A DNA stretch of 64,000 nt from Lepidurus packardi (Eukaryota; Arthropoda; Branchiopoda; Notostraca; Triopsidae). The stretch is taken from the NCBI GenBank assembly GCA_023053545.1, contig JAKZAN010000005.1, forward strand, positions 12,276,001 through 12,340,000, written 5' to 3'. The notes under the pieces are model-generated. The model saw only the letters and a list, made by a program, of their open reading frames with translations. It was not told the origin of the DNA and made no database searches. Every line of letters starts with the position of its first letter. Positions within the stretch are counted from its first letter, which is position 1. The translations under genes were made by a program, and so were the position numbers. Below are positions 1 through 11,067 of this stretch, piece by piece.

Positions 1-390
1 TGATGGCGATCCGGTAGATACCGGAACACTCAAAGTAAGGGAAGTCGGAACTGAAACAAGTAAGGAATCGGTGGTTGTAACGATGGATGACAATGGCGAT
101 CCGATAGTTACCGGCACAGTTGAATCTGAGAACCCTGGTGGAAAGGAAACCTAAGCCAAGGACGTGACAATAACAAATATGCGAAAGTTATCACATCGAT
201 TAGAATGCTAGTTTGCTGGATGTGGAGAGAGGTTAACTCGATTGCTAAATTCTATTAGCCACGTGAATCAGAAGCATGGAATGAACTGCGTAATCGAAGA
301 GCGTAGTTTTCCAGACGAGGAGAGGTTTTTAGCCTGGAAGATTAGCATTGAAAAGAGGCAAAGTGTTTCCTTGGTTAACTATGGAGGTTA
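1..390 (+). mobile_element. Broken partial copy of the OTU-MULE gene (middle segment)
   Basis: This stretch matches the middle of the intact gene at 19139-22558 (its short TMDDNGDP-type repeats and the third C2H2 finger) and the second partial copy at 11068-11600. It carries in-frame stops that the other copies lack: a TAA around 152 where the other copies have a Pro codon, and a TAG around 210 in the Cys-Tyr-Phe part of the finger. Similarity to the intact gene stops near 385, at the same point where the 11.1 kb copy stops, and the two partial copies share the sequence beyond it. It is cut by the window edge. No transposase part is present, so it is a non-autonomous relic. Confidence 0.8.
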
Positions 391-1393
391 ACCAAGGAAT
401 TGTCAAAACTGAATTGATTGAATTGATTGAACTGAATTGAATTGATTGTCCAAACTGAAAAGGAAATTTTTTTAAAATAAGTAGTCAGGGGCAGTTGACT
501 ATCGAATAACGATGTAGCAGACGACCCGCTGCTCAGTAGTTCCCTTACGTTCTCTCGTTTTCGATAGACAATAGCGTCCTAAAACTGTTTTATTCTTTAA
601 TAGCTTGACGAAGTTTCAAGGAAGACTACGTAACTTCGCTACTGAGCCATCCCAAAAAAAGCTTGTTGGGTTGTATGCCTTGTTGGGTTGTATGCCATTA
701 ATTTCCGGTTGATATGGGCTTTGGATTATTTCTTGAGACCAAATATCATAGAACATAATTTATCCGAGTGATTTCCCGAACTTCGGATGTGAAAACTCGT
801 ACGGTAATTTTTCTCGTGCTTATATCCAATTCCGAATTTATACATAATTGTACAATCACACATTGTACAAATTTTTAACTATACATTACAGTAATGTACT
901 AAAACTATTTTAAGGAAACATTGTGTGATTGTTTTGTTCTTTGCATTTTGCTTTTTAAATTCTTATTCTCTTGACTCATGAGAATTTTTCCTAGGTAATT
1001 ACAGAATTCTAAAAGTAACAAAAATTAACGGCAAATGCAATACTAATTATGTATTCTATTAAACTCTTTACTGAAGCAAAACGAAACAATATGACTGGGT
1101 CTATAATTTTGAAAAACCCGGTTCAGCTGTGATCAAGGACGTTAGAGATTGAGTTCATTTTCGTTTGTATAATTCCCAATTGTATTATCCCATTCTTTAA
1201 CCCAATCCTTTAATGCAATTATTTTAGTAGTGAATGACTCAGTTCAATTGATTCACAATGTCTGCTGTGGTCTTCCAAATTCTGGCTAAATTTGTCGCCT
1301 CAATTAGCTTGCACTTATATATTGCAAAATGTCTGGCCTGTAAAAGTAGGGAAAAGATTTCCTTGAAATTTAATAAACCACAACTAGGTTTCC
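391..1393. other. Gene-free spacer; right part is a duplicated 3' flank
   Basis: No coding sequence seen. The part from about 1095 to 1393 is the 3' flank of the protease-homologue unit and recurs at about 6900-7187 and 16030-16322, each time just below the stop codon of a unit. The rest is AT-rich and unassigned. Confidence 0.6.
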
Positions 1394-2981
1394 TTAAACT
1401 TTACCAGTTTTTTGATTAATCCAGCTCAGGTAATTCGTCAGTTTGGTGTACACTCCAGGATATATTTCGATTCCGCAGCCCAGTCCCCAGCTATGTAGCC
1501 CAATCAAGTACGTGTTCGTTCCATTTTGCCAATTGACAGGGCCACCATTATCAAACTACGGAGAAGATGAACAAGTTATGAAATGCCGTAAAAAGAAAAT
1601 TCTCAAATTCCAAAATTACGTAGCAGGAACCGACGTAGCCACCTTGACGGTACATGCAAAACATGTTATCCGTGATTTGAAGATTAGAATACTTGATAGG
1701 GAGCGTTGAACACTGAGTTCTGTTCAAAATAGAGAGAGTCGTTTCCAAGAGTTTACTTGATTTATCGCCCTCTGCGAAGGTGGTACCCCAACCTAGCAAA
1801 ACAGACCGTTACTGTATCATTTTGTGCTTAACGAGCGCCGGTTAAAGGTTGTGGCTACTAGAGGCAGTTGCTCAGCGCGCCAAACTGACAGGGACGCTAA
1901 CTGTACTCGGATTTGTTTATTTTCGGCAAAAAGGCGCCATGCTTAGAGCAACCACCCAGGGCACCAGTAACGCTCTGTCCGTACTGGCTATAATATATCT
2001 TAGATTCGCTTACCGGTCACTGTAGCATTCTGTCCGGCAAAATCCGTTGTATTAAACTTGTAAGGCAAGCAAATGGGCTGGATGGCAGCACTCAAAGGAG
2101 CCGGCTTAATCAGTCTTAATAGTGCAATGTCGTTATCTTTGTTAGAAACGTCGAAGTTCGGATGGATCATGATGGTGGCATTTGTTACCTGTTATGCATT
2201 TCTTAAAACAACTATTTACATATATTTTTAAGAGAGGACGAGTTATACGTACGTGGAGGGCAGTAACTGTGATGTCATTAATACCCAGGTAGACATCGAC
2301 TCTATTTGCTTGATAGACGCAGCGAGCAGATGTAACGACCCAGTTTTCGCTGATCAGACTGCCTCCATAACTCGTAGCATTGTCAATTAACAAATAGGCC
2401 ATCCATGGCCATTTTTTCGGGGTAGATTCTTGGCCACCTGCGATACGATTCTGTCAAGATAGTCAAGTTAATTGTGAGTTGAAAGTGAAGTATTAAAAAA
2501 TACAGTATTTACTGAATTTCCTTTGATGCCGCAGCTACAGCCGGTCGGGGCAACGGCACTACCACACCCAAATTGTCGCAAGTAAGAGACCATGCGACTG
2601 AACGCTAAAAATACAAATAAACAGTGTAATGGTTGTTCTTGTAAGTATGAAACTTGAAAATGTAATTATAAGTCAGTCAAGTAAGGACTTACGAGAGAGT
2701 ACTGCGCGCTCCCAGAGGCTCACGTCCGTTTTCGTTGGCTTTACGGGGTTTGGTTCGGAACTCTAGGGTTTGAATTTATTTAAGACATTTTAAACTAATT
2801 ACACTTTAAGGACCTGTGGTTGACTTACGTGTTGCTGTTGGCTCAGTAGGAATGCAAGCAAACCGGGTTCTACTGTGACCGGCCCAACACCGTCAGCATC
2901 GTCACCGTTTGGGTTGACCGCGGAAGCTAATGCAAAAATCCCAAACAGGGCTACCAACACCACGGAAAACTTGGAAATCAT
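1394..2981 (-). CDS. Secreted serine protease homologue 1, catalytically dead (His to Arg, Ser to Asn)
   Basis: Seven exons in transcript order: 2829-2981, 2693-2762, 2513-2604, 2253-2450, 2014-2188, 1620-1792, 1394-1555; 341 codons, 340 aa, frame intact. A hydrophobic signal peptide (residues 1-21, starting MISKFSV) is followed by a roughly 85-residue pro-region with a CSCG motif, then the S1 domain beginning NR-IAGG, so the usual activation site is kept. The Asp of the triad is present (NDIALL, D191). The His position (TAAHC in active enzymes) reads TSARC (R148), and the Ser position (GDSGGP) reads FDNGGP (N290), which also loses the oxyanion-hole Gly. The first Cys of the His-loop disulphide is Tyr133 while its partner Cys149 stays, leaving it unpaired. 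Known S1 chemistry says this cannot cleave; non-catalytic homologues act in arthropod immunity, clotting or digestion, but which role applies here is not visible. Confidence 0.85.
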
Positions 2982-3039
2982 TGCGTACAGGTTGCAGTTG
3001 AGTCCGAAGGAATGAATTTTCTTCTCTCCCGGCGGTCGC

Positions 3040-3046
3040 ATTTATA
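3040..3046 (-). promoter_or_regulatory. TATA box of serine protease homologue 1
   Basis: TATAAAT on the minus strand, about 60 bp upstream of the start codon at 2981, with a TCATT initiator-like site near 3010. The same arrangement is found in front of the other two units (8895-8901 and 17964-17970), which supports a functional core promoter. Confidence 0.6.
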
Positions 3047-3061
3047 TTTTTCTTGACTAGA

Positions 3062-3840
3062 GTGAAGAGCCGCCTCTGATTTCAGTTCAGGAAGACTTTC
3101 GGCAACTGGAAAGGCTTCTCACTAGAAAATAAAACTTTATAAAATACGACAGGTGGTGATAACACGTGATGAGAGAGATTGGCTTATTTGTGGTTGTAAA
3201 CTTAATGATTCTTCCATACAAATTATATGTTCAAGTCTTTAGCTAGTCGTTTGTAGAAGGAAGTCTGCAATTTGGAAGTAATGAGATGCGTCGTAGGACC
3301 TTCGTTCAAGGACCTAGCAAGCTACAGTTAATTGTATAACTTTATTGACGTGCCCTAGTTTGAAAGAAGATGTAACTTCATGCTGTGAAATAAGATAGAC
3401 ACACACGGTACACATGTTGCTTCATTTAACAAAACAGTTGTTGCTTTTAACATAATTGGATTCCTTGATTATCATAGAAAGCAATAGCACGCATGCTAAA
3501 CTCGAAATGAAAAAAGCATTGATCCCGGAACTAGAAATTTGTCAATGAAATGTACCTTCTAATTTCGTTTCTAAGTTAAAGCTACTCGTGCTCGTAGCAG
3601 GACCGGACAGGGAGGCGTAAATTTGCTAATTATAGCGCCGTTCACATCTAGTTTATTAATAATCATACAAATTTAAATAATTCAATTTTCTTCAAATAAA
3701 GTTTTTGTATTGTCAATCTCAAATTTCATTATTGGTCAGCAAGGCGGATATGGTTTTGTTACAAGTTGTCGACAAAATTATTAACCCAACCAACCAAATG
3801 AATATATTGAAGGTTTAAAGCTTTGGAATCCGCCCGCAAT
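3062..3840. repeat. Duplicated 5' flank of the protease-homologue unit (copy 1)
   Basis: About 780 bp upstream of unit 1, repeated with few differences at about 8935-9415 (unit 2, cut short by a retrotransposon relic) and 17990-18765 (unit 3). It contains no coding sequence. The shared flanks show that the units arose by segmental duplication, not by retroposition. Confidence 0.8.
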
Positions 3841-3903
3841 GCTTTCTTCTTCTTGTTGTTGTTGTTCTGTTTTTAGTCAAAACTGTGCTATCTAATAAGC
3901 ACA

Positions 3904-4560
3904 TTATCTACTATTTCTGACCATTTGATATTTCTGATTTTTTTTTTGGATAAAGGTTATTATCATTCTGAAACACGTTTCTATTGATCTTATTATTGGT
4001 AGAGAAAAGGAAAAAAAATATTCTTTAGTAATTTCCCGTTTAAATGAGTGGTACAAGCATTCCATAATCTTGTGTTCCACCGTATCTTCCCTCTCACCAC
4101 AGGTATCACACGTGCCATTTCTTTTTTGATTAAATCTATACATCCTGTTTTTCCATGTCCACATCTCAATTGCAAAAGAGCAACTGATACTTTCCTGTTT
4201 ATGTGTTGGTAATTCGATTCTCAAGAAAAAACCTTCTTTTGGTTTCGCAATTTCAAAAGACCCGTACATCTGTTTAAACGACGTCCATAGGGAAGAATTA
4301 CGGTTGTTGACAACCCTTTTGACTACTAGGTCGTATTTGTGACACTCGACCATTCTATTCATATAATTAGTAGCTCCCTTCAGTCCCTCAGCAGTATGCT
4401 GCCTGTTGCGCACACTAAAACTGCTATCGGTGTAGTTTTGGTAGCTCCTAGACGAATCCTTAGGGCTCTGTTTTGAATTACCTCAAGGCATTGCCATTTT
4501 TTTAAATTGATATCTTTGAATACTATTAGTCCTTGATAGAGGGTTTTCATAACGTGTTTG
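3904..4560 (-). mobile_element. Non-LTR retrotransposon 3' fragment (post-RT region with CCHC knuckle)
   Basis: The minus strand encodes the region after the reverse transcriptase of Jockey/CR1-like non-LTR elements. First comes an IQNRALRI...GATKTTP segment (about 4430-4490), then, after a frameshift and a stop near 4405, a 169-codon frame with a C-x2-C...DTVEH...C zinc knuckle (CDTC around 4095-4110, EH-x4-C following). The reverse transcriptase and endonuclease are missing, so it is a dead 3' fragment, as commonly left by 5'-truncated or decayed insertions. It starts directly after the duplicated 5' flank of unit 1 ends. Subfamily is not determined. Confidence 0.7.
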
Positions 4561-4847
4561 TTTGTTTCTTTAATTGTGATTGACTATTCCTTTTTCTGGA
4601 CAATGTGTTCTCTCTATAACTACAGTATTGCTTCACATATTCTGATCAAGAACTATTTACTTAATTAAATTCAAGCTATTGGTAATTTAGAGTTGAGTGA
4701 CATCCGGACTTATTTTCAAACTTGAAGCCAAAGAATAGATTGGCATCTGTTCTCTTCATGCGTTGCTGAATGATTAGGATAATGAGTTAAATTGAGGGCA
4801 TTAATGTTTTAGTCAAAGAAAAGAGTTTGGTTAAACCACAGTTGTAC

Positions 4848-5400
4848 GGCTTTTCACTGGAAAATATCCTTTATCAAATCGACAGGTGGTCCTTGCACTG
4901 GATTAGAGTGAAGTTCGTGTTAGTTGTGGATAGTTTAACTGCTCGTAATTACAGATAATAAAGGCCTCTTCCTAGTACTTTTCAAGTAATGTCTCCAATT
5001 GTAAAGCTATTGAAAGCGTCTTACAAGCCTTTTAATCATATCCTTATTGGATTCTTTCAAGGATCTAGTTCACATAGGCACTTGTAGAACTTTTAATTGG
5101 TGTGACCGAATTTGAAGCCACTTCTGTACCATTCAATACATTAGCACGTTGCGTAAGTTGGGTTTTGTGGAATGAAATGACGCAAGCCAATATAAACCCC
5201 AAGTTAATCGCAGCAAGAATGTCTTTGACCCTTGCAATGAAAGAAATACATAGGATTTTGATAGGGATGTATCTGAACCAAACAAACTCAAACAATAACT
5301 TATGCAGTGATTATAAGCGTTATGTTATGTAAAAGGTTAATTCCCAATCGTAAGCTTATAATCTAACTTTATAGCAATTTATAGCAATTTCCTGCCAGTA
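4848..5400. repeat. Dispersed duplicated segment with a small membrane-like frame (copy 1)
   Basis: Nearly the same sequence as 15025-15555. In both copies the minus strand is open for about 76 codons (5065-5295 here) and encodes one hydrophobic stretch around AAINLGFILACVISF, then a polar tail ending in a stop. The layout resembles the last membrane helix and tail of a four-helix membrane protein, but upstream exons are not recognised and several residues differ between the copies, so coding status is doubtful. Confidence 0.35.
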
Positions 5401-6106
5401 GGGACAATTGATAATTTTCCTTAACTAATTACAGAGTTTTAAAAGTTAAAAAAATGAACAGCAAACGCAATAATATATATTGTATTATGTCTTGTTGGTC
5501 TTCCGTTTTGTCATGATTAATCCAGTTCAGGTGATTCGCTAATATTAATCTATAGTAAATAAGTTTGGATAAGTGTCAGTTATGGTTAATGCTTGTACCC
5601 CATTGAAAATTACCCAAAACACGCAAAAGATGGCGCTCTCAACCGCAAAAGTGACTCCTCCCCTGGAGCCGCAATATTTTGAGTTTTCCGAACCAGAATC
5701 ATCGCTGTTGCTACCCGAGCGCCTTCCAGATGGTCGGGATAATTGGCGTAGATTATTAACGAAGCTTAAGTGACGTGGATTTGACCCTTGCCGTTGTTAT
5801 TCGGAGTGATCTGTTCATTTGTGATATTGGTTTAAAGCTATGCTGATGATTCAGGTGATTTCTGAAACTTTCTGATGATCAAACTTGACATTTTCATTAG
5901 CTGACATCCAGTTCCGTCAATTTATATATAGTTTCACGAACTGAGATATTTTCTTATTAATTACAGAATTTCGAAAGTATCAAAGATTGACTATGTATAA
6001 GTAACTAACAAAACTCGAAAGCAATTTGTCTTCTCAATGGCACAGTACTTATAAATTGCAGAGTGACTCGAAAATATTTAAGTAAGATGCTTATAATTGT
6101 GTTTCC
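5401..6106. other. Gene-free spacer
   Basis: AT-rich sequence between the duplicated segment and the broken protease-homologue copy. A 66-codon open frame at 5573-5773 (+) has no recognisable motif or splice context and is not called as a gene. Confidence 0.4.
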
Positions 6107-6815
6107 TTAAACCTTACCAGTTACTTCAATAATGCAGCTCAGATAATTCGACATTTGGGCATAAATTCCAGGAACTGTGTCCACTCCGCAAAGTCCAAAG
6201 AAAGATACCCCAACCAAGTACGTGTTTGTTCCATTTTGCCAATTGACTGGACCACCACAATCATTGTAAGAAGAGAAGAAAAAAGCCAGTTATGAAATGC
6301 CTTAAACAATAGCCTAATCCTCAAATTCCCACATTGCTTCGCAGGGACCGTCACCATCTTGGCGGTACATGCAAAACGTGTTTTCCGTGATTAAATCACC
6401 GGTTAACGGAAAAGGGTCCGCAAAACACTGGACTCGATTCAGAATAGTCATTGTCACTTCCGTGATTTTATTTGTCTGTGAACCGGATGAGCCGATACTC
6501 GCTCAACCTAGTAAAACATGTAATTGTACCCCTGTGTATTGTAACCAGCGCCGGTTAAAGGTATCGGGTAATAGAGGCGTCCGCTATGTGCGCGAAAGTG
6601 ACAGAGACGATGTAGCCGACTCGAATATTTTGCATTTGCCATTCTTAGAGCGCCCTCCCAGGGCACCACTACTTCTTATTCGGCACTGACTGTAAGTATA
6701 TCTTGAACTTGTTTACCTGGTCACTGTAACATTCTGTCCCGAAAAACAGATGTGGAAAATTTGCAAGGCAGACAAATAGGCTGGATGCCAGCACTGAAAG
6801 GCGCAGGCTTTTCTA
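6107..6815 (-). pseudogene. Broken serine protease homologue (last three exons only)
   Basis: Remnants of exons 5-7 of a protease-homologue unit. The last exon is recognisable down to the shared GKV-stop ending at 6107. Lesions seen: the exon 7 acceptor AG is lost (ACA); exon 6 opens with TGA at 6503-6505 where intact copies have the Trp of GWG; exon 5 (about 6705-6815) is frameshifted. Exons 1-4 are absent. The Ser-motif region reads NDCGGP, so this copy had also lost the catalytic Ser, with Cys in its place. Similarity to the intact units is clearly lower than among them, so it is an older relative. Confidence 0.8.
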
Positions 6816-7187
6816 GTCACTGGCGCTTCGGGTAATGGTTCTGACCTCAAATGTTTAAAATTGATGGAAGATATTTTCCAGTTAGTAAATGAGAAGGAAC
6901 TACGTTGACTTAGTTCAGTTGTGACAAGGACATTAGAGATTGATTTTCTTTTTGGTTTGCATAATTCCCAATTGTATTATCCCAGTGTATTAACCCAATC
7001 CTTTAATGCAATTATTTTAGTAGTGAATAACTCAGGTCAATTGATGCACAATTTCTGCTGTGGTCTTCCAAATTCTGGATAAATTTGTCGCCTCAATTAG
7101 TTTGCATTTATATATTGCAAAATGTCTGGCCTGTAAAAGGTTGGGAAAATATTTTCTTGAAATTTAATAAGCCACAACTAGGTTTCC
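6816..7187. repeat. Duplicated 3' flank of the protease-homologue unit (copy 2)
   Basis: From about 6900 this matches 1095-1393 and 16030-16322. No coding sequence. Confidence 0.7.
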
Positions 7188-8836
7188 TTAAACTTTACCA
7201 GTTGTTTGATCAATCCAGCTCAGGTAATTCGTCACTTTGGTGTAAACTCCAGGATAGAATTCTCTTCCGCAGCCCTGTCCCCAGCTAAATAGCCCAATCA
7301 AGTACGTGTTCGTTCCACTTTGCCAATTGACAGGGCCACCTCCATCACCCTACGGAGAAGAAGAACAAGTTATGAAATGCCGTAACAAATAAGAAAATTC
7401 TCAAATTCCCAAATTACTTGGCAGGAACCGACGTAAGATTGACCGAACATGCAAAACGTGTTATCCGCGATTTCAGAACTAGTATACATGTAAGGGAGCG
7501 TTGAACACTGATTTTTATTCAAAATAGAGAGAGTCGTTTCCAAGAGTTTACTTGAAATAGAGCCGGTTGAGTCGATATAACCCCAACCTATCAAAACAGA
7601 CAGTTATTGCGAGTTATTGTATCATTTTGTGCTTAACGAGCGCGGATTAAAGGTTGCGGGTACTCGATGCAGTTGCTCAGCGCGCCCAACTGACAGGGAC
7701 GATAACTGTACCAGGATTTGTTTCTTTTCGGCAAAAGATTTGTTTCTTTTCTGTTTTTTTTTTTTGTTTTCTAGGATTTGTTTCTTTTCGGCCATGCTTA
7801 GAGCAACAACCCAGGCACGAGTAACGCTCTGCCCGTACTGACTATAATATATCTTAGATTTGCTTACCGGTCACTGTAGCATTCTGTCCACCAAAATCCG
7901 TTGTTTTAAACTTGTAAGGCAGGCAAATGGGCTGGATGGCAGAACTCAAAGGCGCCGGCTTAATCAGTCTTAACAGTGCAATGTCGTAATTAGTGGCAGA
8001 TGGGATGAACTGCGGGTGGATCATGATGGTGGCATTTGTTACCTGTTATGCATTTCGTAAAAACAACTATATATCTTTTCAAGAGAGGACGAGTTATACG
8101 TACGTGAAGAGCAGTTACTGTGATGTCATTAATTCCCAGGTAGACATCGACTCTCTTTACAGAAACGAAGCAGGTAGCAGATGAAACGACCCAGTTTTCG
8201 CTGATCAGACTGCCTCCACAACGTGTAGTATTGTCCAACAACAAATAGGCCATCCAAGGCCATTTTTTCAGGGTAGATTCTTGGCCACCTGCGATACGAT
8301 TCTGTCAATATAGTCAAGTTAATTGTGAGTTGAGAGCGAAGTATTAAAAACTACTGTACTGTATTTGTTGAATTTCCTTTGATGCCGCAGGTGCAGGCAA
8401 CGGCACTACCACACCCAAATTGTCGCAAGTAAGAGGCCATGCGACTTAAAGCTAAAAAACAAACAAACAGTGTAATGGTTGTTCTTGGAAGTATGAAACT
8501 TGAAAATGTAAATGAAAGTTAGTCAAATAAGGACTTACGAGAGAGTACAGCGCGCTCCCAGAGGCTCACGTCCGTTTTCGTTGGCTCTACGGGGTTTGGT
8601 TCGGAACTCTAGCGTTCGAATTTATTTTTAGTAATTTTTACATTTTCCAGTAAGTACAGTATAAGGAAATGTGTTTGACTCACGTGTTGCTGTTGGCTCA
8701 GTAGGAATGCGAGCAAACCGGGTTCTACTTTGGTGGGCCCAACACCGTCAGCATCGTCACCGTTTGGGTTGACCGCGGATGCTAAGGCAAAAATCCCAAA
8801 CAGGGCTACCAACACCACGGAAAACTTGGAACTCAT
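7188..8836 (-). CDS. Secreted serine protease homologue 2, catalytically dead (His to Thr, Ser to Gly)
   Basis: Seven exons: 8684-8836, 8539-8608, 8360-8451, 8104-8301, 7868-8042, 7418-7587, 7188-7349; 340 codons, 339 aa, intact. Signal peptide MSSKFSV..., pro-region with a CTCG motif, S1 domain starting NR-IAGG. Asp191 of the triad is kept (YDIALL); the His position is SSATC (T148) and the Ser position GDGGGP (G289). Both Cys of the His loop are present, unlike copy 1. Relative to copy 1, exon 3 lost nine bases (the Pro-Thr-Gly before CSCG) and its donor lies nine bases further downstream, so exon length and phase are unchanged. Same TATA promoter and flanks as the other units. Non-enzymatic role inferred; function unknown. 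Confidence 0.85.
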
Positions 8837-8894
8837 TTCGTTTACGTTTCAGTTGAGTCCGAAGGAATGAATTTTCTTCGCTCCCGGCCTTCGC

Positions 8895-8901
8895 ATTTAT
8901 A
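8895..8901 (-). promoter_or_regulatory. TATA box of serine protease homologue 2
   Basis: TATAAAT about 60 bp upstream of the start codon at 8836, in the same position as in the other two units. Confidence 0.6.
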
Positions 8902-8934
8902 TGTTTCTTGACTAGAGTGAAGAGCTGCGTCTGA

Positions 8935-9415
8935 TTTCAGTTCAGGAAGACTATCGGCAACTTGAAAGGCTTCTCACTAGAAAATAAAACTTTATAAAAT
9001 ACGACAGGTGGTGATAACACGTGATGAGAGAGGTCGGCTTATATGTGGTTGTAAACTTAATGATTCTTCCATACAAATTATATGTTCAAGTCTTTAGCTA
9101 GTCGTTTGTAGAAGGAAGTCTGCAATTTGGAAGTAATGAGATGCGTCCTTGGACCTTCGTTCAAGGACCTAGCATGCTACAGTTAATTGTATAACTTTAT
9201 TGACGTACCCTAGTTTGAAAGAAGATATGTAACTTCATGCTGTGAAACAAGATAGACACACACGGTACACATGTTGCGTCATTTAACAAAACAGTTGTTG
9301 CTTTCAACATAATTAGATTCCTTGGTTAGCATAGCATAGCACAGCATAGCACGCATGCTAAACTCTAAATGGAAAAAGCATTGATACCGGAACTAGAAAT
9401 TTGTCAATGAAATGG
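8935..9415. repeat. Duplicated 5' flank of the protease-homologue unit (copy 2, truncated)
   Basis: Matches 3062-3540 and 17990-18475. Similarity stops abruptly near 9415 where the retrotransposon relic begins, which suggests that the insertion or a deletion followed the duplication. Confidence 0.75.
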
Positions 9416-9955
9416 AGAAAGGAAGTCCATACGATCATCCAATCATTGGTGCAGCTTGCGAAAATTAGGTCCATGTCAACCATTCCGCATTCGCCGATAC
9501 TTAGCGCCACACGAGCCACGCCTTCTGTCTCTAGCTCCACATCCCGATTGGCAGTCATGACCCGGAGCTTCGTGTCCCGCACCTTGGGTCCAGATAATTC
9601 GTCGGCCAAAGGGAAGCTCATGATTGACCGCTCGCTACCGCTATCAATAACCGCGTTGCAACGTACTCCTTCCACGCGGGCTCGCACCACAAAACAGGAA
9701 TCGGTGTGCCATCGCCGGCTAGTTACTGCATCGTCAGTCGCGCTAGGAGACTCCTGTGGTTTGAATATGACCCAACTTGTTAGAACTCCTGCATATAGTA
9801 CGGCAAGCGGCAGTGGCCTGCCCCTTCTTTCCACACGACCCGCATCGGACGCTGCAATCGCGTCGTACGTGTCCCGGCTGTCCGCTCGCGTAACTAGAGT
9901 ACTGGCTTTTCACCATCTGTCTTCTAGTTGCCGTTGCGACGATTCTGTGGAGAAT
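9358..9955 (-). mobile_element. Retrotransposon relic: gag zinc knuckles and retropepsin-like protease
   Basis: The minus strand holds, from about 9920 downward, a decayed zinc knuckle (GQPGHVRRDC, first Cys pair lost) and a second CGSC-x4-Q-x4-C knuckle in which the His is Gln. After a frameshift a 158-codon frame (9358-9834) contains an aspartic protease core with the VIDSGSERS active-site motif. This order (gag knuckle, protease) is that of LTR retrotransposons; reverse transcriptase and integrase are absent and no LTR is seen. It is a dead fragment. Its last codons at 9358-9415 run into the host duplicated flank and are not part of the element. Confidence 0.65.
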
Positions 9956-10163
9956 TTGTTTTATGAGTAAACTTAAGATGGTTCCTGCGTTTAGGTGCTA
10001 CTTTTTAAGAATAGGATGGATAAGAGCACTGAAAGTTGTAGACTCGTTGAACGCTATCAAAATACTGTTTTTGAAGACTCATTTTTACAAGGGAAACGAC
10101 GAGTTATATCCCCAAGTGAAAGGATGCCGGATTGAAAAGTTAATGAACGTTCAAGGATTACAA

Positions 10164-10660
10164 CTAATTCAATAAGGAGATTAAGTACACAAAACAAAGG
10201 TTTTGTGTACCCCCGTACACAAAACATAGGTAGTTATAGATTTTAAGAAGTTTGAATGGTACTTGCTTGTTACTCTTACTGTGGATCAGTTTTCCTTGAA
10301 AACTTTCCAATTCCTCGTCTTTGGCTTTCAAGTAAGCAGACCAGTTCATTTGTTCGCCTTCCAATCCTGTGCGGAATTCCGTAAGTTGAGCTTTGCATTC
10401 CAAGAAATTGACTTCCTTGGTTTCGATCTCGCCTGAAATCTCCAGAATATTTTTCTTCTTGCTAAATATTAGTTTCTTCCAATTTCGATAATTTGGTTTG
10501 GTCAGCCTCGATCTCTTCGTCGTGAGAGTTCCTAAGCGTCGATGTCTCTTGTGCGAAAACTTCCTTTAAGTGTCCTTTTCATTCAGTAATAGCTTCCAAA
10601 TCGTTTTCATGCTTCAACTCGACTACCCAGATTGGTTTTCATTACTTTTTAAACATGCTC
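10164..10660 (-). pseudogene. Relic of a coiled-coil protein gene
   Basis: Read on the minus strand, 10660 to 10260 gives Glu/Lys/Leu-rich heptad-like segments (for example VVELKHENDLEA and TKLSKLEETN) broken by stops and at least one frameshift; a last frame starts MECKAQLTEF at 10403. No family can be named. No promoter or complete exon set is visible, so it is called a relic. Confidence 0.4.
10185..10225. repeat. Short inverted and direct repeat (hairpin)
   Basis: GTACACAAAAC at 10185-10195, its reverse complement at 10200-10210 and the first unit again at 10215-10225. Could form a perfect 11-bp stem; possibly the edge of a small mobile element. Confidence 0.6.
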
Positions 10661-11067
10661 TTTGTAGTTATGGTGGAAAATTCGGAAGGTAAGGCTGTTA
10701 TTATGCGGAATTTTGGAAGTTCTTACAAAAATCAGTGTATTTCCTACAAAAATGCACTAATAGTAAAGCTAAGCGTATGAATCGCTAGTGCATAACCCAT
10801 ACAGAATTTTTTCCATGCATAATACATTAGAAGTACGCAAATTTAAGGTTTCAGCTACCTGAAATACGTGAAACTAAAAATAAGCCATTGGCTGTGCACT
10901 TCCACTTTCCACTAGAATAGGAAAATGTATGGAGTACATTCTTTTCAACAGCACGGCGACGAATTTAGTTGTAAAAGTCCAGTCCAGTTTCGCCAGTTAA
11001 TTGCAGTTCTACAGCCTTTCCTACAGTTGCAGTATTTTACATTCTATTGTAAACAAAGAAAAGATAA
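10661..11067. other. Gene-free spacer
   Basis: No feature seen; AT-rich, with short overlapping chance frames only. Confidence 0.4.

Noticed and set aside
9401..9970. 189-codon plus-strand frame
   Set aside because: Antisense shadow of the retropepsin and knuckle frame.
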